From contig NZ_RHNT01000003.1 of NCBI RefSeq assembly GCF_003946325.1, positions 1 to 64,000 of the forward strand: a DNA stretch of 64,000 bases. Reading direction: 5' to 3'. The notes under the pieces are model-generated. The model made no database searches and had not been told where the DNA came from. It saw nothing but the letters and a program-made list of their open reading frames with translations. This DNA is from Companilactobacillus furfuricola (GTDB lineage: Bacteria; Bacillota; Bacilli; Lactobacillales; Lactobacillaceae). This document shows positions 8,679 to 16,182 of the stretch, in pieces. Within the stretch, counting starts at the first letter, position 1, and each line of letters starts with the position of its first letter. Both the position numbers and the translations under genes were made by a program.

Positions 8679-9778
8679 ATGACAGAAATTAATGGCTATA
8701 CACAAAGTGATAATGAAAAGGAATTAAATATCCTTAATTTACCAACGCTTGAAAAAGAAGCTAAAAAAATCATCCCTACTGGTGGTTTTGGTTATATCAG
8801 TGGCGGTTCAGAAGATGAGTGGACTTTATCGGAAAATACCAAATCTTTCAATCACGTTCAAATCATTCCCGAGTTTTGAGCAATATCGAAGATCCCCAGA
8901 CCGATACTGAAATCTTTGGCATCAAAGTAAAGACACCGATCATGATGGCTCCTGCTGCTGCACAAGGCTTGGCTCATTCACAAGGTGAAAAAGACACAGC
9001 CAAAGGTATGGCTAAAGCTGGCGCGCTCATGTCGCAAAGTACTTATTCTTCAACATCGATTGCTGATACAGCAAAAGCCGCTAACGGAGCTCCACAATTT
9101 TTCCAACTCTATATGAGTAAAGATTGGAACTTTAATGAAAGTCTTCTGACAGAAGCTATGAATGCTGGTGCCAAAGCAATCATTCTAACTGCTGATGCAA
9201 CAGTCGACGGTTATCGTGAATCAGACATTATCAATAATTTCCAGTTCCCAATTCCAATGGCTAATCTAGAGAAATTTAGCGAAGGCGATGGAAAAGGTAA
9301 AGGAATTGCCGAAATTTATGCAGCAGCTGCTCAAAAGATCAGTCCAGCTGACATTAAACGTATTAAGGATTTCACTAATCTTCCAGTTATCGTCAAAGGA
9401 GTCCAAAGTCCTGAAGATGCTTTACTCGCCATTGGTGCTGGCGCTGACGGTATCTACGTCTCAAATCATGGTGGTCGTCAATTAAATGGTGGTCCTGCCT
9501 CATTCGATGTATTAAAGAGCATTGCTGATGCTGTAAACCACCAAGTACCGATCATCTTTGACAGTGGCGTTCGTCGTGGATCCCACGTATTTAAAGCTTT
9601 AGCTAGTGGTGCCGATATGGTTGCTCTAGCACGTCCGATCATTTACGGACTAGCTCTTGGTGGAGCCGATGGTGTATATTCCGTAGTCGAACATCTAAAT
9701 GAAGAGTTCAAGACTATCATGCAACTAGCTGGAACTAAGAATATTGAAGATGTTAAAAATGCAAAATTAATCAGATAA
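8679..9778 (+). pseudogene. lctO: L-lactate oxidase (FMN-dependent alpha-hydroxy-acid oxidase), frameshifted
   Basis: The family oxidises L-lactate with O2 to pyruvate and H2O2. Codons from the ATG at 8679 (ribosome site AGAGAGG) give the normal N-terminus (PTGGFGYISGGSEDEWTL, then FNHVQIIP) and then hit TGA at 8877-8879. The rest of the enzyme continues in the +1 frame from RVLSNIEDPQTD. One extra C in the CCC run at 8868-8870 would restore IIPRVLSNIED and a 366-aa protein of normal length. The downstream part keeps APAAAQGLAH, the FMN segment and SNHGGRQLNGG with the catalytic His. As written the gene makes only a 66-aa peptide. A natural frameshift, a phase-variable tract (short for one) or an assembly error are all possible. 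A hairpin element follows 12 nt after the stop. Confidence 0.88.
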
Positions 9779-9790
9779 CATTTCAAAATA

Positions 9791-9913
9791 AGAGAGTGGA
9801 AGACGTCGTTCAGCTACTAAGATTTAGGGACTGGCAGCTCAGAGGTGCGGCGATGCCGTGCCTGCTGACAGTTGCTAAACCGGAGGCTGCTGTCGTCTGG
9901 AACTCGTTTCCGA
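9791..9913 (+). repeat. Large hairpin element, copy 1 (3' of lactate oxidase)
   Basis: Starts with AGAGAG 12 nt after the lctO stop, in gene orientation. The order is: outer arm GAGTGGAAGACGTC, conserved TTCAGCTACTAAG, inner arm TTTAGGGACTGGCAGC, a short bulge, apical hairpin GGTGCGGC-GAT-GCCGTGCC, returning arm GCTGACAGTTGCTAAA, conserved ACCGGAGGC, and outer arm GTCGTCTGGAACTC followed by GTTTC. Most arm positions pair. The architecture matches the copies after dnaJ and plsC, but the stem sequences differ. Function is unknown. Confidence 0.75.
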
Positions 9914-9915
9914 AC

Positions 9916-9959
9916 CAAAAAACGGTAAATAGTTTTTTGCAACTATCTACCGTTTTTGT
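9916..9959. terminator. Strong bidirectional terminator
   Basis: AAACGGTAAATAGTT pairs with AACTATCTACCGTTT around a six-base loop, with A and T runs on both sides. It serves the lactate oxidase transcript (plus) and the converging small membrane protein gene (minus). Confidence 0.9.
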
Positions 9960-10273
9960 TATGCCTTAATTTCAAAGTTTTTATTGATCAAACTATTTTT
10001 AGAATATTCATCTGCTGGTACATAGCCTTTTGCCAGCAAATCTTTGATGTATAAACGATTATAGAAAAACGAAAAAATAATTCCAACAATGGAAAAGCCG
10101 AATCCAAGCGTCGGCACGGTCGCAATCATTTCAATTATGAAAATAATCGCTGCCCACTTCCAATCCTCACGAAATACTGCTGGAAAGAAACCGAAAAAGA
10201 AAGTGGTCCAGGAAAAACCTATCTTAGCTTTCTTAGTCACATTAGTCTTTGGGTCGACTAAATTAATCATCAT
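9959..10273 (-). CDS. Small membrane protein of the FSWTTFFFGFFP type
   Basis: A 104-aa protein with hydrophobic segments around residues 20-33, 40-56 and 58-70. The segment GFSWTTFFFGFFPAVFREDWKW and the later FYNRLYIKDLLAKGY resemble small lactobacillar membrane proteins often annotated as HrgC-like or DUF2628-like; I am not certain of the family. No catalytic motif is visible. GAGGGGGAGATATC precedes the ATG pair. The gene converges with lactate oxidase and stands alone. A perfect 10-bp palindrome, TACCATGGTA at 10329-10338, lies upstream and could be an operator. Confidence 0.75.
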   Translation of the reverse strand: MMINLVDPKTNVTKKAKIGFSWTTFFFGFFPAVFREDWKWAAIIFIIEMIATVPTLGFGFSIVGIIFSFFYNRLYIKDLLAKGYVPADEYSKNSLINKNFEIKA

Positions 10274-10580
10274 GATATCTCCCCCTCTGCTCTATCATTA
10301 AGAATATCATATTTCCTGCAATGAATTGTACCATGGTATTTGTAATCAACAATCAATACCATTGATAGGCATCAAAAAAGTCGAGCTTTCGCTCGACTCA
10401 TAATAAATCACTAAGCAATAAATTCATTATTTCTTAAACACACTATATGAATTTTGATCACTAAGTCGATAACCTTTATCAATCATATCGGTCATCTACA
10501 ATTTGTTGGATAAAAATTAAAAAACAATTCCCACAACTTACTTACTGTGTTCTTCATAACCGATTTTGTTTGTCACAAGG
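10274..10580. other. Intergenic stretch with a terminator and a possible 22-codon remnant
   Basis: The hairpin AGTCGAGC-TTTC-GCTCGACT (10379-10398), followed on the minus strand by six T, terminates the SLAP gene at 10581. Between the two, a minus-strand frame 10427-10495 could encode 22 residues ending in GYRLSDQNSYSVFKK. It has no good ribosome site and may be a decayed gene end. Nothing else is visible. Confidence 0.6.
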
Positions 10581-11273
10581 TTAAAGAAATGGTGCGAATT
10601 CATATGCTACACCATCACCAAAACGTACCCATTCATCAGTCGAAACTCTGAAATATTGTGTTGGCGATTCGTTATTGTCTAGTTCACCCGACTCTTCTGC
10701 ATATTTATCAGAAAACCAGTCAGTCCCACCTGCTAGCTTTCTATTTGATAATGTACCGTCTGACTTATACAAATCATAATTTTTGCCTGGTTTCAAATGA
10801 ACCGTCGTGCGTCCATTTGTATCGGCTTTGATATTAATTAATGGCGTTCTCTTTACTTTGTTTATTGTATGAGTCTCGTGAAATCCTGCATCATTTTCAC
10901 TTATCCATTCATGAGCGGAAATTCGAAATCTCTGTTCATTGGTAAAATCATTTTTTTTGGAACCATCTACAGCCCAAGAACTTCTTGCAGAAACAGTTCT
11001 GCCAGAAATTATATTCCCATTATCATCATATAATGGAGCATCATGATCCGCAGTAGCTATCCCTTTGACCTCAGAAAAATGCCAGTTACTAGGATCATTT
11101 TCCGAAATGTGCGTTGTATGATCATTTCCAATATCAGCATCTGTGATTGTAACACCACCACCATCAACATATGGTTGATCATCATCAGCCGCAAACGCTG
11201 TTCCCAACATGACACTAGATGACAATGCAAGTAAAACTGAAGCTACCGATCCGATAAACATACTTTTTTTCAT
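10581..11273 (-). CDS. Secreted surface protein with two SLAP-like domains
   Basis: A 230-aa protein with a clear Sec signal peptide (MKKSMF, hydrophobic core to about residue 24, cleavage near TAFA at 25-28). Two repeats of the SLAP type (S-layer protein A domain) follow. The first, about 75-133, contains APLYDDNGNIISGRTV, SSWAVD and FRISAHEWI. The second, about 155-226, contains YDLYKSDGTLSNRKLAGGTDW and YFRVSTDEWVRFGD. SLAP domains bind lactobacillar cell-wall polymers, so the mature protein is probably wall-associated without covalent anchoring. There is no enzymatic domain. It is followed by its own terminator at 10373-10398. A smaller paralogue lies at 11700-12092. Confidence 0.85.
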   Translation of the reverse strand: MKKSMFIGSVASVLLALSSSVMLGTAFAADDDQPYVDGGGVTITDADIGNDHTTHISENDPSNWHFSEVKGIATADHDAPLYDDNGNIISGRTVSARSSWAVDGSKKNDFTNEQRFRISAHEWISENDAGFHETHTINKVKRTPLINIKADTNGRTTVHLKPGKNYDLYKSDGTLSNRKLAGGTDWFSDKYAEESGELDNNESPTQYFRVSTDEWVRFGDGVAYEFAPFL

Positions 11274-11699
11274 GTGCTAACCCTCCAAACAAATATATGC
11301 ATTTAATAGTTAACCATCAATGCATAGTTTGATATTAATTTTTGAGGATTTAATACGCAATGTTATAATATATTTCCTAATATTATCATTAGAATGAATT
11401 TACACTATTTTTACATCGATTCTATTTTAAAATATCTTTTAAATAAATATTGATATAAAAAATAGTTTTAAAAAAGATTCTCGGTAGACACAATGATGAT
11501 GCACAAAAATCTTTGAAATCAATGTTTTATTTTTGCTAAAATAAACAAAATATGTATCAATCGATAGAAATTATAATTACAAAACAATATTATAGTACAC
11601 TTATACAATTAATTCGTTATCTAAAAAAATGTCTGATGTGATCACGAAAAGTTGATTACATCAGACATTTTTATATAGTTTGTAACTCTGCCAGATCCT
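11274..11699. other. Long AT-rich intergenic region between two SLAP genes
   Basis: No open frame of note. Minus-strand TATAAC-like boxes near 11360 could serve the SLAP gene at 10581. At 11622-11673 a strong bidirectional terminator is formed by ATGTCTGATGTGATCA and TTGATTACATCAGACAT with A and T runs on either side; it ends the SLAP gene at 11700. The remainder is very AT-rich with no feature I can support. Confidence 0.6.
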
Positions 11700-12092
11700 C
11701 TATCGAGCCTGATTATAAACAGGTCGAACAACGTCCTCGCCACGGATATATTCATTGGTTGATACTCTGTAATAAGTGCCCTTCTTCACCGGATTACTTA
11801 CGTTGCTCTTTTCGTTAGCTTCACGGGCGATGTCAGTATACCAACTACTCCATGGAGCTAATTTTCTATTGGGAATGATTTTCCCGTCAGCATCATACAA
11901 GTACGCGCCTTGAGAGTTGTTCACAGTTACCACTGCCTTAATGTCGGTGTTCGTCCATGCTGGCAATTGATTATTGTAGTTGACTTCGGTGGCTGTCTCA
12001 GCTTGGACATTTTGCGTAGTACCCAAAATGGCTAGTGAACCTACTGATAATAAAACTGTCAAACTTACAAGCAATACATTTTTAAACATCAT
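11700..12092 (-). CDS. Small secreted protein with one SLAP domain
   Basis: A 130-aa protein from the start chosen here. The signal peptide has a hydrophobic core LLVSLTVLLSVGSLAIL and probable cleavage after NVQA. One SLAP domain follows: GAYLYDADGKIIPNRKLA, SSWYTD and YYRVSTNEYIRGEDV. A longer frame reaches a GTG at 12116, but that GTG lies upstream of the GAGAGGAG ribosome site (ending at 12099), so ATG 12092 or 12089 is preferred. It is nearly all targeting sequence plus one wall-binding module, so it may act as a wall ligand, competitor or small surface marker; this is inference. Confidence 0.82.
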   Translation of the reverse strand: MMFKNVLLVSLTVLLSVGSLAILGTTQNVQAETATEVNYNNQLPAWTNTDIKAVVTVNNSQGAYLYDADGKIIPNRKLAPWSSWYTDIAREANEKSNVSNPVKKGTYYRVSTNEYIRGEDVVRPVYNQAR

Positions 12093-12193
12093 AAACATCT
12101 CCTCTCTGTTCTTCACATAAAATATATCATGTTATTTATGATTATAAAAGAATTATTATAATTATAAGTATTTATATTTGAATGATTTTTGTA

Positions 12194-12220
12194 CAAAAAA
12201 AAGAACACCCAAAGGTGTTC
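12194..12220 (-). terminator. Terminator of the tRNA-Ser transcript
   Basis: GAACACC and GGTGTTC pair around a four-base loop, followed on the minus strand by eight T. Confidence 0.88.
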
Positions 12221-12237
12221 AACATAACTATCTATAA

Positions 12238-12324
12238 GGTGAGTACAGGATTTGAACCTGCGCGCCGGTATTAACCGGTTCGCCGGATTTCGAGTCCGGT
12301 GCATTACCACTCTGCCAACTCACC
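12238..12324 (-). tRNA. tRNA-Ser, anticodon CGA
   Basis: The 87-nt minus-strand sequence folds as a class II tRNA. The acceptor arms are GGTGAGT and ACTCACC, the D-arm holds GGCAGAGTGGTAATGCA, and the anticodon stem is CCGGA/TCCGG with loop CTCGAAA, giving anticodon CGA for UCG codons. The long variable arm is built on AACCGG/CCGG, and the T-arm is CAGGTTCAAATCCTG. The terminal CCA is not encoded. Confidence 0.95.
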
Positions 12325-12357
12325 ATGATGAAGGTATCGCTACCTTCTATTTTAATA

Positions 12358-12876
12358 TTAATACTGCATCAATGTAAACATGTCATAGCCTTTTATTTTA
12401 TCACGGCCATGTAAATCTTTCAGTTCGATCAAGAATGCAGTTCCAACGACGATACCACCGAGTTGTTCAACTAGTTTGATCGTTGCTGCTAAGGTACCAC
12501 CAGTTGCCATCAAGTCATCGACTACGAGAACTTTTTGGCCAGGTTTAACGGCATCTTTTTGCATCCATAATGATCCTTGACCATATTCGAGGTCATAAGT
12601 TACTGAAACTGTTTCTCTAGGAAGCTTGCCCTTCTTACGAGCTGGAGCAAATCCAACTCCTAATTTGTAAGCCACAGGACATCCCACGATGAATCCACGT
12701 GCTTCTGGACCGGCGATCATTTCGGCACCACGACTCTTTGCGTAGTCAACAATTTCATCAGTTGCAGCACCGTATGCTTGTCCATCAAGCATTAGTGGTG
12801 AAATGTCTCGAAATAAGACACCAGGTTCCGGGAAATCCGGAACATTGGCAACATATTTCTTAAAATCAATATCCAT
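12358..12876 (-). CDS. apt: Adenine phosphoribosyltransferase
   Basis: Cytoplasmic purine salvage enzyme: adenine plus PRPP gives AMP and pyrophosphate. At 172 aa it has normal length. The PRPP-binding loop [13 protein letters not shown] is at 116-128, and the N-terminal [12 protein letters not shown] and GPEARGF segments are typical of Apt. It lies 19 bp after recJ on the same strand, the arrangement seen in many lactobacilli, so the two are probably co-transcribed. GGAG precedes the ATG. Confidence 0.97.
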   Translation of the reverse strand: MDIDFKKYVANVPDFPEPGVLFRDISPLMLDGQAYGAATDEIVDYAKSRGAEMIAGPEARGFIVGCPVAYKLGVGFAPARKKGKLPRETVSVTYDLEYGQGSLWMQKDAVKPGQKVLVVDDLMATGGTLAATIKLVEQLGGIVVGTAFLIELKDLHGRDKIKGYDMFTLMQY

Positions 12877-12895
12877 CTTTCATTCTCCGTTCAAT

Positions 12896-15208
12896 CTAAT
12901 TATGACAGTCGTACTCACTGATCCAGTTCAACAAACCGTCAAAATTAGACTCAATTAGTATTTTTTCAACATCGTTACGTTGTAACCGTTTCATATAAGT
13001 TGGAGATTCGATTAATTCACGTTGTTGCGATACTTCTGCTCTTTTAACAAAGCCATTTACCATTTTAACAAAATTCAACTCAAAAAACACATTTAAATAG
13101 AAATCTATGTCATTTTTATTGATTTTCAAGTACTGAGCAACGGTCGGCATGTTAGACATTTGCAAATTATCATGAGAATACAAGTATTTCAGGAATTGTT
13201 TCATTCCTACGACGTCTGGACGTAGATAGCCGCTAGTTACACTCGTGTGTAAATAAAGTGCCGTGTGGGCGGTTTTATTGCTCTCTAAGAACTGCTGGAA
13301 CAGCTTCAAGTCATGCGGACGATCATAGATCAAGACGTTTTCTCCATTACAGTCATCCGTCGACATAATAACTTTGACATTCAAATCGTGACGTTTGAGC
13401 ATCTCAAAGTATGATTGATTAAAGCAAACGATACTATCAAACCTTTCCATTAGTGGCTTAGATAGCTTCTTGTTGCGATAGTCGATATAGATCGATTGCA
13501 ATTTATTGATAGTTTGCGCTTCTGGAGAAGGTTCGAAATCAGATAACATCATTTGCAAAGTTTTTTTGCCACGCCATTCATTGATATTCAGCTGACCATA
13601 AACATTACAAAGCTCATTTTGAATTTCCTGTTCTTTGGCAAAAAGTCGAAAACCGATAGCTGGTAATTGGTGCGTTTGATCGGCAATAATTGTCTTCAAA
13701 TGTGACTTGTCTTTGCCGACAGCTTGATTATTCGTCAAATTGACATTCGCCACTTTAATTACTGGCTTAGGATTGTTCATCCCAAAAGGCGCCAATTGAT
13801 CGATTTCTTTGATCAGCTCAAAACTAAATTGTGAAATATTCAGGTCAAGATCATATTTTTCTTCAACAGCACTTTGCGGATCAAAACCTTGTTTAGCTGG
13901 TTCAGCTTGCAATTCTGGTATCAATTGATTCAGCTGCGGTTCCTCGATCGAAAATCCACAAGCTTGAGCATGCCCACCAAATCCGGCAAATAATTGATTA
14001 TGAGCGTTCAATGCGTCAAACAGATTGAATCCTTCCGGACTTCTTCCTGATCCTTTATATAGCTCAGCATCTTGGTCATAACGCAAGACCATCGTTGGTT
14101 TGTGGGTCTGTTCTACCACTCGACTGGCAACTATCCCAAGTATTCCTTGATGCCATTTATCGCTCGTCAAAACTAAGACACCGTTCTCAGATTGTTCGTC
14201 AATCTGTTTTTGGGCATCGTTATATGCTTCTAATACTAGTTCTTGCCGTCTAGTATTGATATCTTCTGTTTCATCAACGATATCATTAGCAAGTGTCTCA
14301 TCGCTAGTCGTCAATAATTCCATTGCAGAAGTGGCATCATCTAGCCGACCGATTGCATTTAGTCTTGGTGCAATAGTAAAAGCAATTTCATCTTCTGTGA
14401 TCTTATCAAGATCGATATTACATTTGTTAGCCAAAGCTAAGATCCCTAAGTGTCCGTTTTCTTTCATTCGTTTCAAGCCTTCGGAGACGATCACCCGGTT
14501 CTCGCCTAGTAATGCCACGGAATCTGCTACTGTACCAATAGCGGCTAGATCGACAAAATCTAAGGCATCATCACCCAATAAGGCATCTGCGAATTTAAAA
14601 GCTACTCCAGCTCCAGATAAATAAGGACAAGGATATTCCGACCCTGGGATTCGTGGATGAACGACCGCATCTGCTTGTGGTAATTCATCGGGCAGATCAT
14701 GGTGATCAGTGACGATAACTTTGACATTATTGTCCTTCAAGTATTTGATCTGATCCTTACCACTGACACCGTTATCGACGGTGATCAAAAGATCGATCTG
14801 TTTATCTTCAACTAATTTCTTATATGCATCTAAATTTGGACCATAGCCATCTTTGAACCGATTAGGAATGTAGACGATGGGATCTGCTCCAAGCTTCTTC
14901 AAGGTCAATTTCATGATGGAAGCACTCGTAACGCCATCAGCGTCATAATCGCCATAAATGGCGATCTTACCTTCTTGTTGAATGACTGTGTCTAAAGTCT
15001 CTAAAGCTTTATCCATGTCGTGCAAAGCAAAAGGATCTTGTAATCCTGAAACGTCCGGATGCAAAAATTCTTGGATCTGGATCGGATCACTAAATCCCCT
15101 TTCCAACATTAATTCCGCTACGATATTTGATAGTTTATTTTCTTGCGCAAAAGCGCTGATCTGTTCATTTGTTGGACTGTCACGTTTTGTCCACTTTATA
15201 GATACCAA
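12896..15208 (-). CDS. recJ: Single-stranded-DNA-specific exonuclease RecJ
   Basis: 5'-3' exonuclease of recombination and mismatch repair, DHH phosphoesterase family. From the chosen start it has 770 aa. The catalytic core shows DYDADG (87-92), the VDNG aspartate (145) and DHH (168-170). The DHHA1 region holds GFGGHAQACGFS, and an OB domain plus a Firmicutes-type C-terminal extension follow. An ATG at 15232 is possible, but it overlaps a consensus TATAAT at 15231-15236, and the TTG at 15208 has AGGTGA just upstream and yields the usual beginning VSIKWTKR. I therefore prefer TTG. Confidence 0.93.
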   Translation of the reverse strand: MVSIKWTKRDSPTNEQISAFAQENKLSNIVAELMLERGFSDPIQIQEFLHPDVSGLQDPFALHDMDKALETLDTVIQQEGKIAIYGDYDADGVTSASIMKLTLKKLGADPIVYIPNRFKDGYGPNLDAYKKLVEDKQIDLLITVDNGVSGKDQIKYLKDNNVKVIVTDHHDLPDELPQADAVVHPRIPGSEYPCPYLSGAGVAFKFADALLGDDALDFVDLAAIGTVADSVALLGENRVIVSEGLKRMKENGHLGILALANKCNIDLDKITEDEIAFTIAPRLNAIGRLDDATSAMELLTTSDETLANDIVDETEDINTRRQELVLEAYNDAQKQIDEQSENGVLVLTSDKWHQGILGIVASRVVEQTHKPTMVLRYDQDAELYKGSGRSPEGFNLFDALNAHNQLFAGFGGHAQACGFSIEEPQLNQLIPELQAEPAKQGFDPQSAVEEKYDLDLNISQFSFELIKEIDQLAPFGMNNPKPVIKVANVNLTNNQAVGKDKSHLKTIIADQTHQLPAIGFRLFAKEQEIQNELCNVYGQLNINEWRGKKTLQMMLSDFEPSPEAQTINKLQSIYIDYRNKKLSKPLMERFDSIVCFNQSYFEMLKRHDLNVKVIMSTDDCNGENVLIYDRPHDLKLFQQFLESNKTAHTALYLHTSVTSGYLRPDVVGMKQFLKYLYSHDNLQMSNMPTVAQYLKINKNDIDFYLNVFFELNFVKMVNGFVKRAEVSQQRELIESPTYMKRLQRNDVEKILIESNFDGLLNWISEYDCHN

Positions 15209-15230
15209 TACATCACCTACTAACTTGTAC

Positions 15231-15236
15231 ATTATA
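15231..15236 (-). promoter_or_regulatory. Candidate -10 box of recJ-apt
   Basis: A perfect TATAAT on the minus strand, 22 bp before the preferred TTG start. The -35 region falls in a T-rich tract without a good match. Confidence 0.5.
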
Positions 15237-15244
15237 ACAATTAA

Positions 15245-15275
15245 TCTAAAAAAAATAAGCCTCTCGACTTATTTT
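15245..15275 (-). terminator. Terminator of srtA
   Basis: AATAAG and CTTATT pair around TCGAGAGG, and eight T follow on the minus strand. It overlaps the end of srtA. Confidence 0.7.
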
Positions 15276-15931
15276 GAAAACACTGCTAATGATTTAGAAT
15301 TGGCTTTTTGAGTTTTGACTAATGAAGCTTGAATAGCCCAACGGTTAGTTCCACCATCGGCACAGGTGATCAATGTCAATAATTTCTTTCCTGGCGAATC
15401 ATCGATCATATAAACTGCGGTTGGTGGGACGACCTTCTTAAAGTAAATTTTGTAGGTATAAACTTTCTTCATATTGGTAATGTATGCTAAATCGCCTAGT
15501 TGGACATTTTCCAAACGTGAAAACAATACACCCTTGTTAGTCATATAGTGACCGGCCAAAGCGTAGTTGCCCTTCCCCATCTTTTGATCTGGCTTCATTG
15601 TTCCACCACCAGTAGACAAAGCATCATCGCTTAATCCCTTAAGAATGGGTAAATATAAGTCAACTGCGGGAACAGACATTTTGCCGATCGTAATGGCATT
15701 GTTGTTGATGGAAGCCTTGGCAACCTGTGAAGCTGATATTGGTTTGACCTTCTTAAAGTCATACTCAGCCTTCTTGTTTTGATTCTTCTTGACATCGTCG
15801 GCTGTTAAGGAAGTCAAATAATGATTGGACATATGACTAACAGCAAACTGCTTCAAAGGCTCATTAAAAATCAAGCCTAATGCTACTACAAATAGCAGCA
15901 CGATACCGGTTATAGAAAAAAATTTCTTCAT
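15269..15931 (-). CDS. srtA: Class A sortase
   Basis: Membrane-anchored transpeptidase that links LPxTG proteins to the peptidoglycan cross-bridge outside the cell. The 220-aa protein has one N-terminal membrane segment (about 5-22), then the sortase beta-barrel. The catalytic triad is visible as AGHYM (His128), TLITCADGG (Cys190) and NRWAIQ (Arg197). GAGAAGG precedes the ATG. It is transcribed alone. An 11-bp perfect inverted repeat surrounds its candidate promoter. None of the secreted proteins in this window ends in an LPxTG signal, so its substrates lie elsewhere. Confidence 0.93.
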   Translation of the reverse strand: MKKFFSITGIVLLFVVALGLIFNEPLKQFAVSHMSNHYLTSLTADDVKKNQNKKAEYDFKKVKPISASQVAKASINNNAITIGKMSVPAVDLYLPILKGLSDDALSTGGGTMKPDQKMGKGNYALAGHYMTNKGVLFSRLENVQLGDLAYITNMKKVYTYKIYFKKVVPPTAVYMIDDSPGKKLLTLITCADGGTNRWAIQASLVKTQKANSKSLAVFSK

Positions 15932-15961
15932 AAGTATCCTTCTCGATCCGATTCAGAATTT

Positions 15962-16005
15962 CTTAACTTATTCATATAATAAAGCAAAAATATTAATAAG
16001 TTAAG
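15962..16005. promoter_or_regulatory. Perfect 11-bp inverted repeat around the srtA promoter
   Basis: CTTAACTTATT (15962-15972) and AATAAGTTAAG (15995-16005) are exact inverted copies separated by 22 bp. A minus-strand TATTAT (-10 candidate, 15976-15981) lies inside, and the upstream arm overlaps the -35 candidate TTAACT. The layout suggests an operator or a two-site binding region. Confidence 0.5.
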
Positions 16006-16117
16006 CAATTAACACATAGCAAACTCATTGGAAAAACAGTGAAAGTTTTAGTTAATTACGTAATTAGTATATCAAATTTCAAAAAACTATAAATGAAAAA
16101 CAGAATTTTTTTCAATC

Positions 16118-16150
16118 AAAAAAACACATCTTGCGATGTGTTTTTGTTTT
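16118..16150 (-). terminator. Terminator of the short prolyl-tRNA synthetase gene
   Basis: AAACACATC-TTGC-GATGTGTTT with A and T runs on both sides, just after the stop codon at 16183. Confidence 0.9.
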
Positions 16151-16182
16151 GAAATAAGTTCTGCAAGCTAGCAGCCTCAATA

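Noticed and set aside
10427-10495. 22-codon frame between the small membrane protein gene and the SLAP gene as a real peptide gene
   Set aside because: No good ribosome site and no recognisable sequence; kept only as a possible gene remnant in the intergenic entry.
12113-12310. Open frame of 65 codons on the minus strand
   Set aside because: It overlaps the tRNA-Ser gene and its terminator; the frame is incidental.
15209-15232. ATG start of RecJ at 15232
   Set aside because: The ATG overlaps a perfect TATAAT box, and TTG 15208 has a better ribosome site and a family-like beginning. Not fully excluded.
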